A DNA stretch of 5,915 nucleotides from assembly GCA_030638785.1 (NCBI GenBank), contig DAOWDY010000264.1, positions 1 to 5,915 on the forward strand, written 5' to 3'. A program made the translations under genes and the position numbers. Each line of letters opens with the position of its first letter. Positions within the stretch are counted from its first letter, which is position 1. Below, piece by piece: positions 1 through 5,843 of the stretch. The notes beneath the pieces were generated by a model. It saw only the letters and a program-made list of their open reading frames with translations. It ran no database searches and was not told where the DNA came from. This DNA is from Candidatus Thorarchaeota archaeon (lineage in GTDB: Archaea; Asgardarchaeota; Thorarchaeia; Thorarchaeales; Thorarchaeaceae).

Positions 1-1245
1 ACCGCCAAGTACGTCATTCGCGCCAAAATCGAGATTGAAGGCGTTGTTGACAAACCTGATGTTGTAGGGGCCGTATTTGGCCAGACTGAAGGACTCTTGG
101 GGGAAGACTTGGATCTTCGCGAACTTCAAAGAACAGGCAGAATTGGAAGGATTCAGATAGCCATCAAATCTTCGGGTGGTAATAGTAAAGGAGAGATTGT
201 AATCCCAGTTTCTCTAAATAAAACAGCAACTGCAATCCTCGCAGCAGCACTAGAAACTGTAGACCGTGTCGGTCCCTGTGCTGCAAAAGTGACTCTAATG
301 AAACTCGAAGATATCCGTGGAGCAAAACGTCGGAAAGTCGTGAGTAGGGCAATTAGTATCCTCAAAGGATGGGAGGAGGATATTTCACCCGGTACAGACG
401 AGATTACCGCCGCCGTTTCCAAGCACAGTAAGAAGGGTGTTGAAAAATACGGGCCTGACAAACTTCCTGCTGGTCCTGAACTCGCAGGTAGCAAGGAAAT
501 AATCATTGTCGAGGGTCGCGCAGACATCATCAATTTGATGAAGAATGGAATCAGCAATACAGTTGCTGTAGAAGGAACACACGTTCCGAAATCCATCTCT
601 GCACTTACCAAGAAGAGGGGCAAGACGATTATTGCCTTTCTTGATGGTGATCGTGGTGGAGATCTCATTTTTCGAGAACTGATGCAGGTTGCAAAGATTG
701 ACTACATTGCTAGGGCTCCCAGTGGCAAAGAGGTTGAACATCTTACCAGACGTGAGATAACTAAAGCTCTTCAAACAAGGATTCCAGCAGAGAAGGCTCT
801 TGCACTTGTAAGTGGCAAAAAGAGTCCTCCAAGAGGCAGGAAGCAGGTACTACGAAAGACCGTCAAAGAATCTCGGGACGAGAGGAAAGACTCACCTCGT
901 AGAGCACCTCCTGCAAGAGGAAGAGCAGTATCTCGTAGAGTTCCAAAAATCGACGAGGCATACAAAGCAAAAATCAAAGAGATTAAGGAGTCATTCAAAG
1001 CTATTCTATTCGATAGTGATAAGAAAGTCATTGTCGAGTGTGGCGTGGCAGAGCTTGCAAAGACACTAGAAGGTCAGAAGTCTGTTGAAGCCATCGTATT
1101 TGATGGTGTTGTGACCCAACGACTTGTTGACACAGCTATTACCAAAAAGACAAGTTTGCTCATTGGTGCTGCAGTAGCTGATCTTGACAAACGCCCGCAA
1201 GGAATGCAGATTCTTACTTTCGACGACCTTCCAAATACTGCATAA
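1..1245 (+). CDS. dnaG: Archaeal DnaG primase-like protein (5'-partial)
   Basis: This is an archaeal-type DnaG with a Toprim domain. In archaea the family has limited primase activity and is best known as a stable subunit of the RNA exosome, binding through Csl4 and favouring A-rich RNA. The frame is open from base 1 and encodes 414 visible residues. The first of these (KYVIRAKIE, then GAVFGQTEGLLG) match the conserved N-terminus of the family, so probably only a few residues lie outside the window. The TTG at position 97 is internal and is not the start. The Toprim domain covers about residues 160-245, with the catalytic Glu in IIIVEGRAD (about 171) and the metal-binding DGDRGG motif (about 215-220). 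A Lys/Arg/Pro-rich linker (about 272-317) leads to a conserved C-terminal domain containing AIVFDGVVTQRLVD and ending near LTFDDL. The stop is TAA. A stem-loop with a T-rich tract follows. The identification is secure; the exosome role is family knowledge. Confidence 0.96.
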   Translation, partial: TAKYVIRAKIEIEGVVDKPDVVGAVFGQTEGLLGEDLDLRELQRTGRIGRIQIAIKSSGGNSKGEIVIPVSLNKTATAILAAALETVDRVGPCAAKVTLMKLEDIRGAKRRKVVSRAISILKGWEEDISPGTDEITAAVSKHSKKGVEKYGPDKLPAGPELAGSKEIIIVEGRADIINLMKNGISNTVAVEGTHVPKSISALTKKRGKTIIAFLDGDRGGDLIFRELMQVAKIDYIARAPSGKEVEHLTRREITKALQTRIPAEKALALVSGKKSPPRGRKQVLRKTVKESRDERKDSPRRAPPARGRAVSRRVPKIDEAYKAKIKEIKESFKAILFDSDKKVIVECGVAELAKTLEGQKSVEAIVFDGVVTQRLVDTAITKKTSLLIGAAVADLDKRPQGMQILTFDDLPNTA

Positions 1246-1263
1246 TCAGAACATAACTATTCG

Positions 1264-1314
1264 GTGAAATGCGATGGATGGTAATCTGTCGCTTTCACAC
1301 TCTTTGTTTTTCTT
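1264..1314 (+). terminator. Stem-loop plus T-tract behind dnaG
   Basis: GTGAAA-T-GCGA (1264-1274) can pair with TCGC-TTTCAC (1289-1298), giving ten base pairs with one bulged T and a 14-nt loop. The T-rich run TCTTTGTTTTTCTT (1301-1314) follows directly. Archaeal RNA polymerase terminates mainly at T-rich tracts, so the T-run alone would suffice; the hairpin may protect the dnaG mRNA 3' end. It lies 18 nt after the dnaG stop codon and before the next gene's leader, which suggests that the Lon-like gene is transcribed separately. Confidence 0.55.
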
Positions 1315-1331
1315 AACGTATTACTCACATT

Positions 1332-1389
1332 CAATTCACACAAGCATGCTATCCTCATACGACACAAACATACGAGGCCTTGTGAATTG
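1332..1389 (+). promoter_or_regulatory. Structured leader over the start of the Lon-like gene
   Basis: CAATTCACA (1332-1340) is a perfect 9-nt inverted match to TGTGAATTG (1381-1389). The last three bases of the right arm are the TTG start codon of the downstream gene. After a two-base bulge, two more pairs are possible (AG 1343-1344 with CT 1379-1380). Inside the loop, CCTC (1353-1356) can pair with GAGG (1374-1377), which is the likely ribosome binding site, and a direct repeat CATACGA occurs at 1356-1362 and 1369-1375. The element could be an RNA fold that hides the ribosome binding site and start codon, or a DNA operator. The repeats are visible; the function is inferred. No clear TATA box or BRE stands out in the rest of the 1246-1386 gap. 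Confidence 0.4.
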
Positions 1390-2811
1390 ACGTCAATCCT
1401 AGAAGGAATCAACTCTACTGCAGATGTCACTCTCAGTGATGACCCTCTTGAGAGGGTCATAGGCCAACAGCATGCAGTTTCTCTAGTACGTTCTGCTGTT
1501 GCCCAGAGGAGACACATACTTCTCTGCGGAGCTCCTGGTATAGGAAAATCCATGCTTGCTAGAGCTGCTTACTCGTTACTTCCCCCTCCAAAGGAAGAGA
1601 TTTGGCTTCAACGAAATCCATCTCAACCCGATCGGCCCTTCGTGAAGGCAACTCTGGTCGAGGCTGAATCATGTACCAATGAATCCCCGGCAGAAAAACC
1701 TGAACTCACCTATATTCGACCTGAAACATTGCCTTTCGAAATAGCTGCGAAGATGGGCTATAGGTGTCCGGCATGTGGTGCATTTTCATTCCCAAGCCAG
1801 AGTGTCTGCATGGATTGTCATGGACCAAAACGGTCCGATTGGAGCGAACCAGCATCTTATCACGGTCTTCTTAGGGAATTATCCGTAATATCCGAGCCTG
1901 CTCAGACCTCAGTCACCCGTATAGAAGGGACCTACAAACTTACCTATCGAAGAACTTTTGATGACGCAATTATGGTTCTACATGAGAGGGAATTCGATAT
2001 AGAAACACCACAAATTGAGAATGACGACAATCGCGTTCTGGTATCACGTGATTCTTCTAGATTTGTTCATGTAAGCGGCTCCAGCCCAGTCGAACTGTTA
2101 GGTGATGTGAAACATGATCCATACGGAAGTGCAGAATCACTAGGTATGGCTGCACATCTTCGAGTGGTTCCTGGAGCAATCCACGAAGCTCATGAAGGCA
2201 TACTCTACGTGGATGAGATAGCATCCCTTGGAGAATACCAGAAACACCTTCTTACAGCAATGCAGGACCGAAAGTATCCCATCTCAGGAAGAAATCCCAA
2301 TAGTTCAGGTGCAGCTGTGCGAGTTGATGATATTCCATGTGACTTCCAACTCTTTGCAGCATGCAATGTTGAGGACTTGCCTCGGATAGTCCCACCTCTA
2401 CGATCAAGAATTCGTGGATACGGGTACGAAATAATGCTTAATTCCACCATGTCAAAGTCTGACCAGAACATGCAAGATTTAGTTTATTTTATTGCACAAA
2501 CGATTGAAGAAGATGGACGAATTCCTCATCTGACAACAGCTGCCATAGAATCTGTGATTAAAGTCGCAGAAGAAATGGCATCCCGTCTGGATGGCCAACG
2601 TACTGCATTCACTCTTCGTCTTAGGGAACTTGGAGGTCTTGTGAGGATAGCAGGAGACATTGCAGTTCAAGACTCTGAGGATTTAGTTTTGTCAGAGCAT
2701 GTTCTCAAGGCAGAAACTCTAAGTCGGGGAATAGGCAATGGAGAGAACTTGGGCCATTATCCGGGCAGAAATAGAGAAATTTCAAAGTCTTACGGAGACT
2801 ATTTCTTATAG
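1387..2811 (+). CDS. Lon-like (LonB-type) AAA+ ATPase lacking the protease domain, with zinc-ribbon insertion
   Basis: This 474-residue protein has the full AAA+ module of archaeal LonB: VIGQQHA (24-30), Walker A GAPGIGKS (48-55), LLGDVKHDP (237-245), Walker B GILYVDEI (271-278), sensor 1 Asn in AACN (324-327), the Arg-finger region RSRIRGYGYE (339-348), and sensor 2 in LRLRELGG (410-417). LonB normally runs to more than 600 residues with a C-terminal Ser-Lys protease domain. Here the protein ends at SYGDYFL, about where that domain should begin, and pelota starts 27 nt later, so no protease remnant fits. LonB's membrane-spanning insertion between Walker A and B is replaced by a soluble segment (about 70-225) with C127-x2-C130-x10-C141-x2-C144 followed by a beta-rich stretch. 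I infer an ATP-driven unfoldase or remodeller whose zinc ribbon binds a partner, protein or nucleic acid. The TTG start is the first usual start codon after an in-frame stop at 1282-1284, and GAGG (1374-1377) lies 9 nt upstream. Confidence 0.88.
   Translation: MTSILEGINSTADVTLSDDPLERVIGQQHAVSLVRSAVAQRRHILLCGAPGIGKSMLARAAYSLLPPPKEEIWLQRNPSQPDRPFVKATLVEAESCTNESPAEKPELTYIRPETLPFEIAAKMGYRCPACGAFSFPSQSVCMDCHGPKRSDWSEPASYHGLLRELSVISEPAQTSVTRIEGTYKLTYRRTFDDAIMVLHEREFDIETPQIENDDNRVLVSRDSSRFVHVSGSSPVELLGDVKHDPYGSAESLGMAAHLRVVPGAIHEAHEGILYVDEIASLGEYQKHLLTAMQDRKYPISGRNPNSSGAAVRVDDIPCDFQLFAACNVEDLPRIVPPLRSRIRGYGYEIMLNSTMSKSDQNMQDLVYFIAQTIEEDGRIPHLTTAAIESVIKVAEEMASRLDGQRTAFTLRLRELGGLVRIAGDIAVQDSEDLVLSEHVLKAETLSRGIGNGENLGHYPGRNREISKSYGDYFL
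2802..2810 (+). promoter_or_regulatory. Possible TATA box for pelota
   Basis: TTTCTTATA overlaps the last codons of the Lon-like gene. Its centre is about 26 nt upstream of position 2832, which would place a transcription start only a few bases before the GTG at 2839. Pelota has no Shine-Dalgarno match upstream, unlike its two neighbours that have GAGG at 9 nt, so a nearly leaderless transcript would make sense. The match is weak and could be chance in AT-rich sequence; cotranscription with the upstream gene remains possible. Confidence 0.22.
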
Positions 2812-2838
2812 CCCCTGTTTTAGTCGTATGATGACACA

Positions 2839-3933
2839 GTGAAAGTCGTAAAGCGTATCCTCAAGGAGGGCAAGGTCAAAATCAAGATTGAATTTCTTAA
2901 TGATCTATGGACCTGCTATAACGTAGTTGTTCCCAAAGACATAGTTGTATCTAGGACAACTCGCAGAGTACGCGTAGGCGATGACGATGGACGCAAACAA
3001 GAGAGTGTTCGCAAACCAATGACTCTCACAATCAAGGTCGAGGACGTATCATTTCATGCCTTCTCAAATCGAGTGAGGTTAAAGGGTAAAGTTTTGGAAG
3101 GTCCATCTGATTATGTTACTAGTGGATCATATCATACAATCAACATTGAAACCGGCGACACATTGACGATTATCAAGCCTGACCGAGGTTGGCCGAAATA
3201 CATGCTTGATCGACTCAATGAAGCAGAAAAAGCTGGAAAGAGTCCTATTGCACTACTTGTGACCATTGAAGATGGAGTTGCTGAACTTCTTCTTGCAGCT
3301 GATTTTGGAATAAGAGAAGCCGTCCGTGTCAGAACAACAATTTCACGAAAAAGGGGAACCCAGAAAGATCACGATACATCAATGCGCGAATTCTTTTCAA
3401 ACGTGACAGTCGCTTTGAGATCACAGTTAGAGCAGCATGAGATTGGATTAATTATTGTAGCCGGACCTGGTTTCGTTAAAGATCACTACAAAGAGCACCT
3501 TCTTTCTGCAGATATCAAGAATCTCCCTTCTGTCATATCTGAAAGTATCAATTCTATAGGAATTCCTGGAGCAAAGGAGATTCTCTTCCGAGGTATTATC
3601 TCCCAAGCAGTTGAAGGCATCAAACTTGAAACCGAAACCCAGTTGGTTGAGAGTATTATTGAGCATATTGCAAAGGATGATGGTCTTGCGGCATATGGAC
3701 CAGATGAAGTAAAAAAAGCTGTACAATTTGGAGCCGTTGAAGACCTTCTTGTAACCGACAAACGCCTGAGAGAGGGTGATAACAAGTATCGTCGCTGGAT
3801 GGATCAACTAATCCGTGATACAGAGAAGGCTCGAGGCTCGTTTCATCTTGTTTCTACTGAACACCCTGCAGGAGACCAGCTCCAGAATCTTAGTGGTATT
3901 GCTGCTGTGCTTCGATTCAGAATTGATCGTTAG
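2839..3933 (+). CDS. pelA: Pelota (Dom34 family) ribosome rescue factor
   Basis: Archaeal Pelota is an eRF1 paralogue. It binds stalled ribosomes with the GTPase aEF1A and, together with ABCE1, splits them in no-go and non-stop mRNA surveillance. The 364-residue length is normal. The N-terminal Sm-like domain (1-130) holds LWTCYNVV (23-30) and a basic decoding-site loop (about 45-60). The central domain (about 135-260) contains VAGPGF (207-212) and lacks the GGQ peptide-release motif of eRF1, as expected for Pelota. The C-terminal eRF1-like domain 3 (about 265-364) has AYGPDEVKKAVQFGAVEDLL (285-304) and ends LSGIAAVLRFRI. GTG at 2839 is the first start codon after an in-frame TAG at 2821-2823, and the protein then opens with the family's MKVVKR-type N-terminus. 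No Shine-Dalgarno is visible. The stop codon TAG directly abuts the stop codon of the convergent radical SAM gene. Confidence 0.96.
   Translation: MKVVKRILKEGKVKIKIEFLNDLWTCYNVVVPKDIVVSRTTRRVRVGDDDGRKQESVRKPMTLTIKVEDVSFHAFSNRVRLKGKVLEGPSDYVTSGSYHTINIETGDTLTIIKPDRGWPKYMLDRLNEAEKAGKSPIALLVTIEDGVAELLLAADFGIREAVRVRTTISRKRGTQKDHDTSMREFFSNVTVALRSQLEQHEIGLIIVAGPGFVKDHYKEHLLSADIKNLPSVISESINSIGIPGAKEILFRGIISQAVEGIKLETETQLVESIIEHIAKDDGLAAYGPDEVKKAVQFGAVEDLLVTDKRLREGDNKYRRWMDQLIRDTEKARGSFHLVSTEHPAGDQLQNLSGIAAVLRFRIDR
3711..3717 (-). terminator. Possible minus-strand T7 terminator inside pelota
   Basis: A run of seven A on the plus strand reads as seven T in the direction of the radical SAM transcript, about 217 nt past that gene's stop codon. 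Because the two convergent genes leave no intergenic base, the minus-strand transcript must end inside pelota, and this is the clearest T-tract there. The evidence is only the homopolymer run. Confidence 0.25.
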
Positions 3934-5049
3934 CTACAGGGGTTCAAATAATGTCTGAAGCCTGTCCCAAGATGGGTATTCGTAGGCAATTCCTATCTCT
4001 AACTCTCGACTCTGTGCAAAGTGATGTTTCAGTTCCTGAGCCAACTCCTCAAGAATCCATGGAGCTATCTCAATCCTGTTTCTAAAATGATCAAGGCTCA
4101 TCAGGTCGGAAGGCACATCGTATTCTTTTTGCAAGTATCCAAAAATGGCCTTTAGGTGGTCAGCATTAAGCTGTTGTCCATGTGGAGCTCTAATTATTCC
4201 AAGTATCAAAAGTGGTTCTTCATCATCCCGAATCTCAAAGGGTCTTATTACCCTCTCTAACCTTCTCTCAAGTCGATTTCGAAGCTGTACTGCATCTTTG
4301 TATCTAGCTGAACAGAAATGTACAGTAATATCACTAAGATTGGATGAAGCCCACTCAATTACCTCTCTTGCGGTTTCTGCGCTCCCCGCAATACTTGCCT
4401 TGTCCAAACTGGTCAATCGCATACCCATTGAAACAAGATGGTCAAAATTGGTTTCGCTTGCCTCTAGTTCATTCAGATTGAGAAACTCTACCCCGATTTT
4501 TTCTGCTTTTTGCGCCAAGTCTGTCAATTTCTTTGTCTGTCCTGGAATCACTGGCACTTCTATTCCTACGTTCATTCCAAGAGCAATTGCATGTTTAATA
4601 CCAGACCAGTTCGAATTCTGAGGATGAAACCTAATCTCATCCAAGCCCGCCCTCTCAAGTCTTTGTAAATCTTCCAGACTGGCATCAGATTTGGCGGTAT
4701 ACAGATGTAAATGGAATTCTTTTCCATATTGAGTCTTCAATTGCTCAATGAAGTGTAAGGTTCTTTCCATTCTGCAGAGCGGATCTCCTCCACTTAGCCC
4801 TGCACCTTCAGCGCCTATGGCATTAGCTTCTTCAATCACACCATCCTCTTCGGTGATACTAGTTTCATTAGCATAGATAACATCTTTTCCACCCTTTTCT
4901 TCTGATAATGGGCAATAATAGCAGGAACTATCACATAATCCAGTAACAAAGAGTACCATTTTCGAACCAATGGCACATAACTGGCAACCAAGTGGAATTT
5001 CTCCCACAATGACTGAGTCACCTTTCAACTCTGTTATCTTACGTTTCAC
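3934..5049 (-). CDS. Uncharacterised archaeal radical SAM protein (COG2108-like)
   Basis: The 371-residue protein carries the radical SAM cluster motif C39-x3-C43-x2-C46 in GLCDSSCYYCP, which binds a 4Fe-4S cluster and S-adenosylmethionine. SGGDP (86-90) is the usual SAM-amine-binding GGE-like motif. A second cysteine pair, C22 and C25 in GCQLCAIGSKMVLFVTG, precedes it, and a further cysteine lies in HFCSARYKD (C246). These signatures fit the archaeal family related to pyruvate formate-lyase activating enzyme that I know as COG2108; its substrate is not known to me. The C-terminal third (about 270-371) is unassigned. The GTG start at 5049 is supported by GAGG (5062-5059 on the minus strand), 9 nt upstream. 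The gene begins 14 nt after the nucleotidyltransferase stop, so the two are probably cotranscribed. Its own stop abuts that of pelota. The fold is secure; the reaction is unknown. Confidence 0.9.
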   Translation of the reverse strand: MKRKITELKGDSVIVGEIPLGCQLCAIGSKMVLFVTGLCDSSCYYCPLSEEKGGKDVIYANETSITEEDGVIEEANAIGAEGAGLSGGDPLCRMERTLHFIEQLKTQYGKEFHLHLYTAKSDASLEDLQRLERAGLDEIRFHPQNSNWSGIKHAIALGMNVGIEVPVIPGQTKKLTDLAQKAEKIGVEFLNLNELEASETNFDHLVSMGMRLTSLDKASIAGSAETAREVIEWASSNLSDITVHFCSARYKDAVQLRNRLERRLERVIRPFEIRDDEEPLLILGIIRAPHGQQLNADHLKAIFGYLQKEYDVPSDLMSLDHFRNRIEIAPWILEELAQELKHHFAQSRELEIGIAYEYPSWDRLQTLFEPL

Positions 5050-5057
5050 TCAAACAT

Positions 5058-5064
5058 TCCTCAC
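5058..5064 (-). promoter_or_regulatory. Ribosome binding site GTGAGGA of the radical SAM gene
   Basis: On the minus strand GTGAGGA, whose core is GAGG, lies 9 nt before the GTG at 5049 and one nucleotide before an ATG at 5057. The spacing selects the GTG; the ATG is too close and reads only three codons before a stop. The site starts at the last base of the upstream gene's stop codon, so translation of the two genes may be coupled. Confidence 0.6.
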
Positions 5065-5843
5065 TAATCCCTTCTTTTGATGGTTCGTCGAAGAGCTGGG
5101 TCACTATCAGCGAGTTTCTTAGCTGCTGTTTCGAACGTTTCATCGTCTTGTAAATGATATGTTCTATAGACACCTGTACGTCCTACTTCATCTCGCCGTC
5201 TTAAGACTCTCACCCGTTCATTTGCAATCGATACACTGACTCCCAGTTTTTTAGTAACAAACAATTCATACCCAACCACTCCGTATTCTATGTGTCCGGA
5301 ATCAGTGGGATCAATCAACACCAGCCTCTTATCTACTCCAGGAACACGTATGTTACTGGAAATACCATCGGTGGTCACCATTCCCCCCCATTGGTAGAAT
5401 TCCCGTTCCCGTGACATCATCTTAAAGATTGGAAAACTCACCACAGTTTCATTATCAAGATGAAGATGCCCTTTAAGAACCGAAGAAGGTGTCGCCTGCA
5501 CTAATTCTCTCATGACTCCAGGGCCCAATGCTACTTCTATTCTATAACTGGAAGTGATGTCTAAAATGATAATATCAATGTCAGATGTCTTAGAGATGTC
5601 CCCGCGTGCCAAGGACCCATATACGAAGGGTCTGATACCAACTTTCTCCAGTTTCTGCATTGTATTTGTTGCATTCTCTCTCAATCTTGCAAGTAATGAC
5701 CAATGCTCAGCATCATAGGTTATTGTTCTCTTCTCATGAAGAACTTCTGGTTTTCGTGCCAACCTCTTCAGACAACCCCCTATTTCTAATCGTATCCAAG
5801 AGCCTGCATGTTTTACATATCTTGGATGGTGTTGGTGACCCAC
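5064..5843 (-). CDS. Predicted nucleotidyltransferase (COG1665-like, Pol beta superfamily)
   Basis: The protein has the minimal nucleotidyltransferase signature: GS at residues 76-77 in VYGSLARGD, followed by D88-I-D90 in SDIDIIIL, which bind the metal and nucleotide phosphates. Conserved-looking blocks outside the core include LARKPEVLHEKRTITY (28-43), GHLHLDNETVVSFP, PGVDKRLVLIDPT and VRVLRRRDEVGRTGVY. Together they resemble an archaeal family I recall as COG1665; its substrate is unknown to me. GTG at 5843 is the only standard start that keeps the whole conserved N-terminal part (RYVKHAGSWIRL onward). An in-frame TGA at 5888-5886 bounds the frame upstream. No ribosome binding site is visible there, and the start lies inside the end of the upstream gene, so the exact start is uncertain; TTG at 5762 is a weaker alternative. 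The gene is probably cotranscribed with the radical SAM gene 14 nt downstream. Confidence 0.85.
   Translation of the reverse strand: MGHQHHPRYVKHAGSWIRLEIGGCLKRLARKPEVLHEKRTITYDAEHWSLLARLRENATNTMQKLEKVGIRPFVYGSLARGDISKTSDIDIIILDITSSYRIEVALGPGVMRELVQATPSSVLKGHLHLDNETVVSFPIFKMMSREREFYQWGGMVTTDGISSNIRVPGVDKRLVLIDPTDSGHIEYGVVGYELFVTKKLGVSVSIANERVRVLRRRDEVGRTGVYRTYHLQDDETFETAAKKLADSDPALRRTIKRRD

Noticed and set aside
97..99. TTG as the start of dnaG
   Set aside because: The frame is open to base 1 and the 32 upstream residues match the conserved DnaG N-terminus, so the gene is cut by the window edge.
153..668. 171-codon minus-strand frame opposite dnaG
   Set aside because: It lies entirely antisense to the conserved Toprim coding region, has no recognisable motif, and its serine/leucine-rich translation is typical of a shadow frame.
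1246..1386. tRNA or other structural RNA gene in the only sizeable gap
   Set aside because: No cloverleaf, TTC loop motif or GC-rich fold is visible; the gap is accounted for by a terminator-like hairpin and a leader repeat.
2809..2841. Frameshifted or split Lon protease domain after the ATPase
   Set aside because: Only 27 nt separate the stop codon from pelota, and pelota is intact in its own frame, so there is no room for a protease remnant.
4145..4621. 158-codon plus-strand frame opposite the radical SAM gene
   Set aside because: It is antisense to a protein with clear radical SAM motifs; the Ser/Leu/Arg-rich composition shows no domain.
5735..5737. ATG overlapping the TtuA/Ncs6-like stop (ATGA) as the nucleotidyltransferase start
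   Set aside because: It is out of frame with the nucleotidyltransferase and meets TAA after five codons.
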